From positions 1,556,948 to 1,620,947 of the forward strand of contig NZ_LMDS01000004.1 in assembly GCF_001425865.1 (NCBI RefSeq): a DNA stretch of 64,000 nucleotides. The letters run 5' to 3'. Below the pieces are notes generated by a model that saw only the letters and a program-made list of their open reading frames with translations, was not told where the DNA came from and did no database searches. A program made the position numbers and the translations under genes. Positions 15,701 through 23,512 of the stretch are shown piece by piece (the stretch's first letter is position 1; each line of letters starts with the position of its first letter). The DNA is from Rhizobacter sp. Root404. GTDB lineage: Bacteria > Pseudomonadota > Gammaproteobacteria > Burkholderiales > Burkholderiaceae_C.

Positions 15701-17624
15701 CGCCGCGGTGTTCGACCCGCGCGGCGTGTACCTGTTCGTCGCGCTCGAGACCAGCCGCGAAGTGGCGGTGATCAACGCGTTCAGCGGCCAGCAGCTGTTC
15801 CGCATCGACGTCGGTCGCGCGCCGCAGGGCCTGGCGGTCGCGCCGGACGGCAAGCGCCTGTACGTCAACAACTTCATGGAGCGCACGGTCAGCGTGCGCG
15901 ACCTCACACCGCTGCTCGAACAAGGCGTATACGACCTGCCGCCGCTGGCCACGCTGAACGCGGTCGGCACCGACAGGCTCGCGGCCAGGGTGCTGCTCGG
16001 CAAGCAGCTGTTCTACGACGCCCGCGACCCGCGCCTGGCGCGCGACCGCTACATGAGCTGCGCGAGCTGCCACAGCGACGGCGGCCACGACGGCCGCACC
16101 TGGGATCTGACCGGCTTCGGCGAGGGTCTGCGCAACACGATCGCGCTGCGCGGGCGCGGCGGCATGGGCCACGGCTTCCTGCACTGGAGCAACAACTTCG
16201 ACGAGGTGCAGGACTTCGAAGGCCAGATCCGCAACCTGGCCGGCGGCAGCGGCCTGATGACCGATGCCGACTTCACGGCCGGCACGCGCAGCCAGCCGCT
16301 CGGCACGAAGAAGGCCGGTGTCAGCGCCGACCTCGACGCACTCGCCGCGTACCTGAATTCGCTCGACACCTTCGCGCCAGCGCCGGCGCAGCCCGGCGCG
16401 ACCGCGCTGTCGGCCACCGCGACGGCCGGCAAGGCGGTGTTCACGGCGTTGAACTGCGCTGCCTGCCACAGCGGCGCGGCGTTCAGCGGCAGTGGCGAGA
16501 ACACGCTGGTCAACATCGGCACGCTGAAAGCCTCGAGCGGCCGCCGGCTCGGCGGCACGCTCACCGGCATCGACGTGCCGACGCTGCGCGACGTGTGGGC
16601 GACCGCCCCCTACCTGCACGACGGCTCGGCGCCGACGCTCGAACTCGCGGTGCGCGCGCACGGCGGCATCGCCGTCGGCGACACCGACCTCGCCAGCCTC
16701 GCCGCCTACCTGCGCGAGATCGGCGGCGACGAACCGGAGGCGCTGCCCGCGGCCGGCAACGGCACCGGCCTGCGCGCGAGCTACTTCGGCAACCTGACGC
16801 TGAGCGGCACGCCGGCGCTGACGCGCACCGAGGCCGTCAACTTCTCCTGGGGCCCGGCCGCGCCGGGCGCGGGCGTCCCGGCGGACAACTTCTCGGCGCG
16901 CTGGGCCGGCACGCTCGTCGTGCCCGCGACCGGCACGTACCGCTTCCAGACGCTGTCGGACGACGGCCTGCGCCTGTGGGTCAACGGCGCCGCGGTGATC
17001 GACAACTGGACCGACCACGGCCCGACCACCGACACCAGCGCCGGCGTCAACCTGGTCGCCGGGCAGCGCGTGGCGATCCAGCTCGAGTACTACGAGCGCA
17101 CCGGCGACGCGACGATGCAGCTGCGCTGGGTCACGCCGGGCAACGCCACCGCGGTGGCGATCCCCGCCAGCGCCCTGGTGCCCCAGGCCGCCGCGAGCAA
17201 CGGGCTGGCAGCGAGCTACTTCAACAACGTGAGCCTCGGCGGCGCGGCCGTGCTCACGCGCACCGAGGCAGTCGATTTCGACTGGGGCACCGGCTCGCCG
17301 GGCGCCGGTGTCAACGCCGACAACTTCTCGGTGCGCTGGAGCGGCAGCCTGATCGTGCCGACCAGCGGCAAGTACAGCTTCCAGACCGCGAGCGACGACG
17401 GCGTGCGGCTCTGGATCGACGGCGTGCAGCTCGTCAACAACTGGACCGACCACGGCCTGACCACCAACACCACGGGCGCCGTCTCACTTTCGGCCGGCCA
17501 GCGGGTCAGCGTGCGGATGGAGTACTACGACCGCACCGGCGGCAGCACCGCGCGGCTGCGCTGGCAGCCCCCGCGGACCAGCGGCTACGTCGCGGTGCCG
17601 GCGACGAACCTGTCGCCGAACTGA
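12744..17624 (+). CDS. Giant lipoprotein: copper radical oxidase + YVTN propeller + di-heme cytochrome c + two PA14 domains
   Basis: A 1626-residue exported lipoprotein; the signal ends at the lipobox LVSC (Cys23). Residues 50-525 form a galactose/glyoxal-oxidase Kelch propeller with a DUF1929 C-terminal domain. The copper-radical residues all seem present: Cys128 (DLFCSSQ) and Tyr183 (RARWYSS) for the thioether cofactor, Tyr374-His375 (RLYHSNAILLPDG) and His466 (SMSHSFNFEQR). A putative-Ig domain (536-616) and PKD domain (623-703, NFGDGTATT) follow, then a YVTN-type beta-propeller (about 713-1062). A cytochrome-peroxidase/MauG-like segment with CASCH (1106-1110) and CAACH (1238-1242) is next. 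Two PA14 domains (about 1343-1475 and 1487-1625) close the protein. The inferred job is oxidation of an extracellular alcohol, aldehyde or glycan bound by PA14, possibly with electrons passing to heme. The substrate is unknown. No neighbour shares its strand or obvious function. Confidence 0.9.
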   Translation: MIPSAAAARLAASLVALSTLVSCGGGGSAPSPTSGAQADGARQKALAYVPPGAIPSDANLKGMWSPVFPWPVISVHSVLLPDGRVMTYGSDTSGQQTGHANVDVWDSSGAPDTGHLTLPNGTGTDLFCSSQLLLPQSGNVLIAGGDVWTGTQTTNTGNNNSNLFDSASGSLTRGANMQRARWYSSATTLVNGETYIQGGTGGADRPEIRSVDGSFRVMSGIDTGTLGAYYPRNFVAPDGRIFGYAPDSGQMYYVDPAGNGSLTLAGKFNTALSGGWYSSTAMYRPGRILQFGGNANGAYTIDTTGGTPVVAPTQSMSSTRAWVNATILPDGKVLATSGSAVAGEATGYNNIAETWDPATGQWSQGAVAQKMRLYHSNAILLPDGSVLVSGGGATQTTPITDPNKNNLNAEIYYPPYLFAAGGVRAPRPSIASAPTWIDIGKTVALELADAGAVSRVTLVKTGSMSHSFNFEQRFLELPFRASGSRVTVQAPTRAAEAPPGYYLLFVFDAAGVPSVAKIVRLGVATDPNPSITPVISNPGAQTTRVGNAITLILSASDPNGDALSYGAAGLPPGLVLDPTSGRITGSASAVGSYNVVVSTTDGVNTATASFVWTVQASQPLTLGAPAAPAFIVSNGTATYTASATGGANLRYQWNFGDGTATTAWSTSATVTHAFATGGSYTVTVTVTDDSGALQSRSFTQAVYLPTTARRPGASTNLLVETPASGNPRLWVVNQDNDSVSAFDTVTLAKLGEVAVGAGPRAIAQAPNGLLWVSNKQASSISIVDPATRAVTRTIALPRGTQPFGLVMAPNATTAYVALEAGRQLLKFDTASYAQTGSLAIGPNARHLSVTADGASVYVSRFITPPLPGEGTATVTPTATTGGEVVQVATGTFAVVRTIVLQHSDKPDTENQGRGIPNYLGAAVISPDGTQAYVPGKQDNVKRGALRDGTGLNFQSTVRAVSSRIVLTSNSEDLNARVDHDNASLASAAVFDPRGVYLFVALETSREVAVINAFSGQQLFRIDVGRAPQGLAVAPDGKRLYVNNFMERTVSVRDLTPLLEQGVYDLPPLATLNAVGTDRLAARVLLGKQLFYDARDPRLARDRYMSCASCHSDGGHDGRTWDLTGFGEGLRNTIALRGRGGMGHGFLHWSNNFDEVQDFEGQIRNLAGGSGLMTDADFTAGTRSQPLGTKKAGVSADLDALAAYLNSLDTFAPAPAQPGATALSATATAGKAVFTALNCAACHSGAAFSGSGENTLVNIGTLKASSGRRLGGTLTGIDVPTLRDVWATAPYLHDGSAPTLELAVRAHGGIAVGDTDLASLAAYLREIGGDEPEALPAAGNGTGLRASYFGNLTLSGTPALTRTEAVNFSWGPAAPGAGVPADNFSARWAGTLVVPATGTYRFQTLSDDGLRLWVNGAAVIDNWTDHGPTTDTSAGVNLVAGQRVAIQLEYYERTGDATMQLRWVTPGNATAVAIPASALVPQAAASNGLAASYFNNVSLGGAAVLTRTEAVDFDWGTGSPGAGVNADNFSVRWSGSLIVPTSGKYSFQTASDDGVRLWIDGVQLVNNWTDHGLTTNTTGAVSLSAGQRVSVRMEYYDRTGGSTARLRWQPPRTSGYVAVPATNLSPN

Positions 17625-17634
17625 GCGGGACGCT

Positions 17635-17652
17635 GCCGCCGCCAGCGGCGGC
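17635..17652. terminator. GC hairpin between convergent genes
   Basis: GCCGCCG (17635-17641), loop CCAG, CGGCGGC (17646-17652) lie in the 40-bp gap between two convergent genes. The position suits a bidirectional terminator, but there is no T-tract. Confidence 0.4.
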
Positions 17653-17664
17653 GCGGAAGCCGGT

Positions 17665-18504
17665 TCAGGCCGCGCCGAAGAACCGCTCGATCAGTGCGAA
17701 CTGCTCAGGCGTGTTCAACGACGGCGCGTGGCCGCAGCCGGCGATCTCGACGACGACCGCGCGCGGCCCGCGCCGGCGCATCTGCTCGACGGTGGCGGGC
17801 AGCAGCAGGTCGGACTCGGCGCCGCGCAGGCACAGCACCGGGATGTCGAGCGAATCCCATTCGTCCCACAGACCGTAGTCGTCGGCGTGGTGGGTGAACT
17901 GCATCACCATCGCCGGGTCGTAGTGCGGCGTGACGCGGCCATCGGGCAGGCGCCGCGTCGAGGTCTCGGTCAGGCGGCGCCACTGCGCGTCGCTCATCGC
18001 GCCGTAGGGCTTGTAGACGCTGCGGAAGTAGGCCTCGAGCTCGGTCACGGTCGCGAACGCCGCGGGGTTGCCGGCGTAGCTGCGGATGCGCTCGATCGCC
18101 GCGGCCGCGACCTCGGGGCCGCTGTCGTTCAGCACCAGCCGGCGGACGCGGCCGCGCAGCACGCCGGCCGCGGCATGCATGCCGATCGCGCCGCCCATCG
18201 AGGTGCCGAGCCAGTGCACGCGGTCCAGGCCCAGGCCGTCGAGCAGGCCGAGCGCCAGCTGGTCGTAGAACGCGAGGCAGTACTCGCGCTCCGGTGTCGG
18301 GCTCCACTGGCTCAGGCCGCGGCCGATCGTGTCGGGACAGATCACGCGGTAGCGGCGCGCCAGGTGCGCGGCGATGTCGTCCATGTCGCGGCCGGTGCGC
18401 GCCAGCCCGTGCCACGCGATCACGGTCTCGGCGTTCCCCGCGCCCCACTCGGTGTAGTGCAGCTCACGGCCCGCGCAAGTGATGTAGTTCGAGGTGAAGC
18501 TCAT
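17665..18504 (-). CDS. Alpha/beta-hydrolase, last gene of the liv-type operon
   Basis: A 279-residue alpha/beta-hydrolase. The oxyanion region is VIAWHGLARTG, the nucleophile elbow is GTSMGGAIG (Ser in GxSxG), and the C-terminal His is in GCGHAPSLN. The acid is probably the Asp of LRGAESDLLL. The ATG at 18504 overlaps the livM stop (ATGA), so it is translationally coupled to the transporter; a longer in-frame reading upstream lies inside livM and is rejected. Coupling to an importer suggests that it hydrolyses the imported compound, an ester, lactone or enol-lactone (inference). No signal peptide, so it is cytoplasmic. Confidence 0.85.
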   Translation of the reverse strand: MSFTSNYITCAGRELHYTEWGAGNAETVIAWHGLARTGRDMDDIAAHLARRYRVICPDTIGRGLSQWSPTPEREYCLAFYDQLALGLLDGLGLDRVHWLGTSMGGAIGMHAAAGVLRGRVRRLVLNDSGPEVAAAAIERIRSYAGNPAAFATVTELEAYFRSVYKPYGAMSDAQWRRLTETSTRRLPDGRVTPHYDPAMVMQFTHHADDYGLWDEWDSLDIPVLCLRGAESDLLLPATVEQMRRRGPRAVVVEIAGCGHAPSLNTPEQFALIERFFGAA

Positions 18505-19571
18505 CGCACGCTCCCACGCATCGCGCGCAAGCGCCCGACCACGCCGCTCGGGAAGTGGTAGACCGACAGCACGAACAGGATGCCCAGCCACAGCAGCCAA
18601 CGGTCCGGCGAAACCAGTTGCGCAACGATCGGAATCCCTTCGACGCTGGACGCACCGAGCTTCATCAGGTCCTGCAGGTAGTTCTGCGCCAGCACCAGCA
18701 GCGCGCTGCCGATCACCGCGCCGTAGATCGTGCCCATGCCGCCGATCACGACGATCAACAGCACGTCGAGCATGATCTCGAACGACAGCGTCGTGTCCGG
18801 CCCGTTGTAGCGCAGCCAGAGCGCGAGCAGCACGCCGGCGAGCGTCGCGAACAGCGCCGACAGCACCGACGCCAGCGTGCGGTAGACCACCGTGCGGTAA
18901 CCGATCGCCTCGGCGCGGAAGTCGTTCTCTCGGATCGCCTGCAGCACCCGGCCGAACGGCGAATTGACGATGCGCAGCAGCATCAGCACCAGCGCCACCG
19001 CCGCGAAGAACAGCAGGTAGTAGGTGACGAAGCGGCCGTCGATCGACGCGCCGAGGAACGGCTCGGCGAGGTATTCGGTGCCGGGCTGCAGCGCCTCGGG
19101 CACCTTGAAGGTCAGCCCGTCCTCGCCGCCGGTGAATTCCGACAGCTGCGACGCCAGGCCGAGGAACGCCGACGCGACTGCGAGCGTGATCATCGCGAAG
19201 AAGATCGCCTTGACCCGCAGGCTGAACAGCCCGATCAGCAGCGACAGCACCAGCGAGATCACCAGCGCGCAGCCGACGCCGAGCGCCACCGCGCCCCAGG
19301 TGGCCCCTAGCGCGGTGCTGGCGATCGCCACGCCGTACGCGCCGATGCCGAAGAACATCGTGTGCGCGAAGCTGACGATGCCGGTGTAGCCGAGCAGCAG
19401 ATCGAAGCTCGCGACCAGCACGATGAACACGATGATCTTGGCCGAGACGTTCAGCGCCTTGGTGCTGGGGAACAGGAACGGCGTCAGCGCCAGCCCGAGC
19501 ACGATCACCGCGAGCAGGATCGCCAGCACGCGGTTGCGCGGCAGGTCGTGGGAGAGGAGTCGATTGAACAT
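18501..19571 (-). CDS. livM: Branched-chain-amino-acid-type ABC transporter permease LivM
   Basis: A 356-residue inner-membrane permease with many hydrophobic helices and the LivM signature region (GLASQLSEFTGGEDGL; INSPFGRVLQAIRENDFRAEAIGY, the cytoplasmic EAA-like loop that contacts the ATPases). The start MFNRLL at 19571 is preceded by livH, whose stop is 8 bp upstream. It forms the translocation pore with LivH. In many Burkholderiales such transporters carry aromatic or short organic acids rather than amino acids, so the liv name indicates family, not substrate. Confidence 0.9.
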   Translation of the reverse strand: MFNRLLSHDLPRNRVLAILLAVIVLGLALTPFLFPSTKALNVSAKIIVFIVLVASFDLLLGYTGIVSFAHTMFFGIGAYGVAIASTALGATWGAVALGVGCALVISLVLSLLIGLFSLRVKAIFFAMITLAVASAFLGLASQLSEFTGGEDGLTFKVPEALQPGTEYLAEPFLGASIDGRFVTYYLLFFAAVALVLMLLRIVNSPFGRVLQAIRENDFRAEAIGYRTVVYRTLASVLSALFATLAGVLLALWLRYNGPDTTLSFEIMLDVLLIVVIGGMGTIYGAVIGSALLVLAQNYLQDLMKLGASSVEGIPIVAQLVSPDRWLLWLGILFVLSVYHFPSGVVGRLRAMRGSVR

Positions 19572-19579
19572 GACTGGGA

Positions 19580-20607
19580 TCAGCGGTTGGCGACGGGGTA
19601 CAGCCCCTGCGGTCGCCACAGCAGGATCAGCACCATCAGCCCGATGTTCGAGAACATCGCGACCTTCGGCGCGAGAAAGCCGGTGTAGTTCGCCATCAGC
19701 CCGATGAGCAGCGCGCCGATGAAGCAGCCCATCGTCGAGCCCAGCCCGCCAATGATGATGACGATGAAGATCAGCACGTTCACATGCGCGCCGATCTGCG
19801 GCGTGACGCCCTGCTGGTACAGCCCCCACAGCGCGCCGCCCAGCCCGGCCAGCGCCGAGCCGGCGACGAACACGCCGACGAACAGGCGGCGGATGCGGTA
19901 GCCCAGGCTCTCGACCATCTCGCGGTCCTGCACGCCGGCGCGGATCAGCAGGCCGAGCTTGGTGCGGTTCAGCGTGTAGAGCATCGCGAGCAGCACCACG
20001 GCGCCGATTCCCGTGGCGAGCAGGCGGTACTTCTCGACCGCCGCGTCGCCGAACAGCGTGATCACGCCGCGCAGCGCGGTGGGCATCTCGATCGGGATCG
20101 GCGTGGCGCCCCAGATCACCTTGATCAGCTCCTCGCCGATGATCATGCCGCCCATCGTGATCAGGATCTGCTTCAGGTGCTGGCCGTAGACCGGCCGCAC
20201 CAGCACGCGCTCGAAGGCCCAGCCGACCGCGCCGGCGATCAGCATCGCGACCACCATCGTCGCGAACACCGGCACCAGGTTGCGCCAGAGTTCGGGCGAG
20301 GTCGTCCAGCCGCTCATCGCGCCGAGCACGCTGGTGGCCAGGTAGGCGCCGAGCGCGATGAACACGCCGTGGCCGAAGTTCAGCACGTCCATCAGCCCGA
20401 ACACCAGCGTCAGGCCCGAGGCGATGATGAAGATGATCATCCCCATCGCCAGGCCCGCGACCGTCAGCGTGACCCAGGTGCTGGGCGAGCCGATCAGCGG
20501 CAGCGCGAGCAGCGCCAGCGCGGCGACCAGCGCGATCGGAATCCAGTCGAAGCCGGCCTTCGGAATGGCCGCCGCGGCTTGCGCGGGCGTGGCGAGGGTC
20601 GTGGTGC

Positions 20608-20611
<4 letters not shown>
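19580..20611 (-). CDS. livH: Branched-chain-amino-acid-type ABC transporter permease LivH
   Basis: A 343-residue permease with an unusually long Ala-rich N-terminal tail before the first helix (IPIALVAALALLALPLIG). It carries LivH hallmarks such as GLTLVFGLMDVLNFGHG and GVQDREMVESLGYRIRRLFVGVF. The ATG at 20611 overlaps the livF TGA. A longer reading that begins inside livF and livG is an out-of-register extension and was discarded. It pairs with LivM in the membrane. Confidence 0.9.
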
Positions 20612-21347
<736 letters not shown>

Positions 21348-21351
<4 letters not shown>

Positions 21352-22106
21352 GCCGCCTCCGCTTCCGGCGCGATGCCGAGGTAGGCCTGCTGCACGATCG
21401 GCGAGGCGATGACCGCGGCGGGATCGCCATCGGCGACCAGCTGGCCGTTGTGCAGCACGATGATCCGGTCGGCCAGTTCACGCACCACGTCCATCTTGTG
21501 CTCGACCAGCAGGATGGTCTTGTTCGCTTCCTTCTTCAGCGCGCGGATCAGGTCGAGGATCACCGGCACGTCGTCGACGCTCATGCCGGCCGTCGGCTCG
21601 TCGAACATGTAGACGCTGGGCTCCAGCGCCATCAGCATCGCGACCTCGAGCTTGCGCTGGTCGCCGTGCGGCAGGCTGCTGGCGGCGGCGTCGGCCCGGT
21701 CGGCGAGCCTGACGCGCGTGACGAGTTCCATCGCGCGGTCGAGCGTGGCGCGCTGGTCGAGCCAGACCGACCACAGGTTCAGCCCCTGCTTGCGGCGTGA
21801 CTGCACCGCCAGCCGCACGTTCTCGAGCACCGACAGGCTCGGGAACAGCTGCGTCAGCTGGAACGCGCGGCCGAGGCCGCGGTGCGTGCGCGCCGACGCC
21901 GCCTCCTTCGTGATGTCGACGCCGCCCAGCAGCACCGCGCCCTCGCTCGCGGGCAGCTGCCCCGAGATCAGGTTGAAGTAGGTCGTCTTGCCAGCGCCGT
22001 TCGGCCCGACGATCGCCGTCAGCGTGCCCGGTTGGAAGGCACAGCTGACGTGATCGACCGCGACGTGTCCGCCGAAGCGGATCGTCAGGTTTCGCGTTTC
22101 GAGCAT
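21348..22106 (-). CDS. livG: ABC transporter ATP-binding protein LivG
   Basis: A 252-residue ATPase with Walker A GPNGAGKTTYF, LivG-type LTQLFPSLSVLENVRLAV, Walker B YMFDEPTAGMS and LLVEHKMD. The usual LSGG signature is degenerate here: the matching place reads SLPHGDQRKLEVAMLMA, a variant common in LivG. The start at 22106 shares one base with the livK stop (TGATG). Confidence 0.92.
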
Positions 22107-23314
22107 CAGCGCTTGTTGCGGATGGGAACGTCCATTTCCTCGGGCTTGATCTCGCGCACCAGCTCCGGCACGCCCCACGCGAATGCCGGGTCGACCTTGA
22201 TCTTGAAGTGGTACATGCTCTGCATCGCCTGATGATCTTCCTTGCGGAAGGTCATCTTGCCCTTGGGCGATTCGAAGCTCATGCCTTCCATCGTCTTGAT
22301 CAGCTTGTCGGTGTTGGTGTCACCGGCGGTCTTCTTCAGCGCCTCGACCAGCGCGATGCCGGCGCTCATGCCGCCCGCGGTGAAGAAGTCCGGCGGGGTC
22401 TTGTAGGTCTTGTAGTGGTTCGCGACCAGCCACTCGTTGACCGGGTTCTTCGGGATGCCGAAGTAGTAGTAGGTCGCGCCTTCCATCCCCGGGAACTGCT
22501 TGTAAGAGACCATCGCCGGCATGATGTTGCCGCCGGTCGCGATCTCGATGTTGTAGCGCTTCAGGTCGAGGTCGGCGATCTTGAACGGGTTGCCGGCGCC
22601 GGCCCAGATGATCCAGATCACTTTGCGGCCGGGCTGGTCCTTGAGCTTGTCGATCAGGCGCTGCGCACCGGCAGTGAAGTCGGTGGTGTTCGCGGGCAGG
22701 TATTCCTCGTGGACGATCTTGGCCTTCTTGATCGAGTCCTTGAAGGCCTTGACGCCGTCGCGGCCGAACGCATAGTCCTGCGCCAGCGTCGCGATGCTGG
22801 TGCCGGCCTTGTCCTGCGCCACGGCGTTGCTGATCGCGTCCTGCGAGCTGTTGCGGCCGGTGCGGAAGATGTACTTGTTCCACTTGTCGCCGGTGATCGA
22901 ATCGGCCACGGCCGGCTCGACCAGCAGGATCTTCTTGTACTCCTCGGCCACCGGCAGCAGCGCCAGCGCGACGCCCGACGAGCTCGGGCCGACCGCGATG
23001 TCGGCCTTGTCGTCGCCGTAGGCGGTGGCGAGCAGGCTCTTGCCCACGTCCGGCTTGCCCTGGTCGTCCTTCTCGATCACGACGATCTTCTTGCCGGCGA
23101 CAGTCATCGTGCCGCCGGTCGCGTAGTCGAGGCCCATCATCAGGCCGGTCTGGGTCTGCTTGCCATAGGCCTCGAGCGGGCCGGACTTGCTGTAGACGTG
23201 GGCGATGCGGATCTCTTTGGCCTGCGCGAATACGAGCGGCGAAGCCACCAGCGCGGCGGCGACGGAGAGGGCACCGAGCGCGGCGCGGCGCGGGGTCGAG
23301 GGCTGGAACGGCAT
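22106..23314 (-). CDS. livK: Periplasmic substrate-binding protein of the liv-type ABC transporter
   Basis: A 402-residue type-I periplasmic binding protein with a cleavable signal (LSVAAALVASPLVFAQA). It has the family pattern IAHVYSKSGPLEAYGKQTQTGLMMGLDYA and GPSSSGVALALLPVAEE in the first lobe. The start at 23314 is supported by AGGAGAC about 8 bases upstream. It is the first gene of the operon livK-G-F-H-M-hydrolase and sits about 32 nt downstream of the inferred sigma-54 start site. Its Ser/Tyr-rich pocket region does not identify the ligand; a small carboxylate or aromatic acid is as plausible as a branched-chain amino acid. Confidence 0.9.
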   Translation of the reverse strand: MPFQPSTPRRAALGALSVAAALVASPLVFAQAKEIRIAHVYSKSGPLEAYGKQTQTGLMMGLDYATGGTMTVAGKKIVVIEKDDQGKPDVGKSLLATAYGDDKADIAVGPSSSGVALALLPVAEEYKKILLVEPAVADSITGDKWNKYIFRTGRNSSQDAISNAVAQDKAGTSIATLAQDYAFGRDGVKAFKDSIKKAKIVHEEYLPANTTDFTAGAQRLIDKLKDQPGRKVIWIIWAGAGNPFKIADLDLKRYNIEIATGGNIMPAMVSYKQFPGMEGATYYYFGIPKNPVNEWLVANHYKTYKTPPDFFTAGGMSAGIALVEALKKTAGDTNTDKLIKTMEGMSFESPKGKMTFRKEDHQAMQSMYHFKIKVDPAFAWGVPELVREIKPEEMDVPIRNKR

Positions 23315-23356
23315 GGGTTTGTCTCCTGACGAAGTGTCGTGGCGTGGGCCTTCGTC

Positions 23357-23371
23357 GCAAACGCTGTGCCA
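23357..23371 (-). promoter_or_regulatory. Sigma-54 (-24/-12) promoter of the liv operon
   Basis: On the minus strand the sequence reads TGGCACAGCGTTTGC. This matches the sigma-54 consensus TGGCAC-N5-TTGC with exact GG-to-GC spacing. The predicted transcription start near 23346 leaves a leader of about 32 nt containing the livK ribosome site. A sigma-54 activator is encoded nearby (25774-27276). Confidence 0.75.
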
Positions 23372-23448
23372 CAACGCACCGACTTAGTGCTAACCCTGAA
23401 CTTGCCGGGCGACGACCATGCAACGTCGAGAGGGTCTAGTCGCTCAAC

Positions 23449-23465
23449 TGTCCGAACTTCGGACA
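23449..23465. promoter_or_regulatory. Palindromic upstream activator site, copy 1
   Basis: TGTCCGAACTTCGGACA is a perfect 8-1-8 inverted repeat. Its centre (23457) is about 111 bp upstream of the predicted sigma-54 start, a usual distance for an enhancer site. It is built from the same half-site, TTCGGACA, as copy 2. Confidence 0.7.
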
Positions 23466-23488
23466 AAGTGGCGAGTTTCGCGACTGAC

Positions 23489-23507
23489 ATTCGGACACTG
23501 TCCGAAT
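23489..23507. promoter_or_regulatory. Palindromic upstream activator site, copy 2
   Basis: ATTCGGACACTGTCCGAAT is a perfect 9-1-9 inverted repeat centred at 23498, about 152 bp upstream of the predicted start and 41 bp (near four helical turns) from copy 1. The half-sites are in reversed order relative to copy 1. It ends 5 bp before the TonB-receptor stop codon. Confidence 0.7.
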
Positions 23508-23512
23508 CTGGC

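Noticed and set aside
12603..17878. Two very long frames over the oxidase gene (minus strand and +2 frame)
   Set aside because: Both are Arg/Ala-rich, without domains, while the +1 frame carries lipobox, heme and copper motifs.
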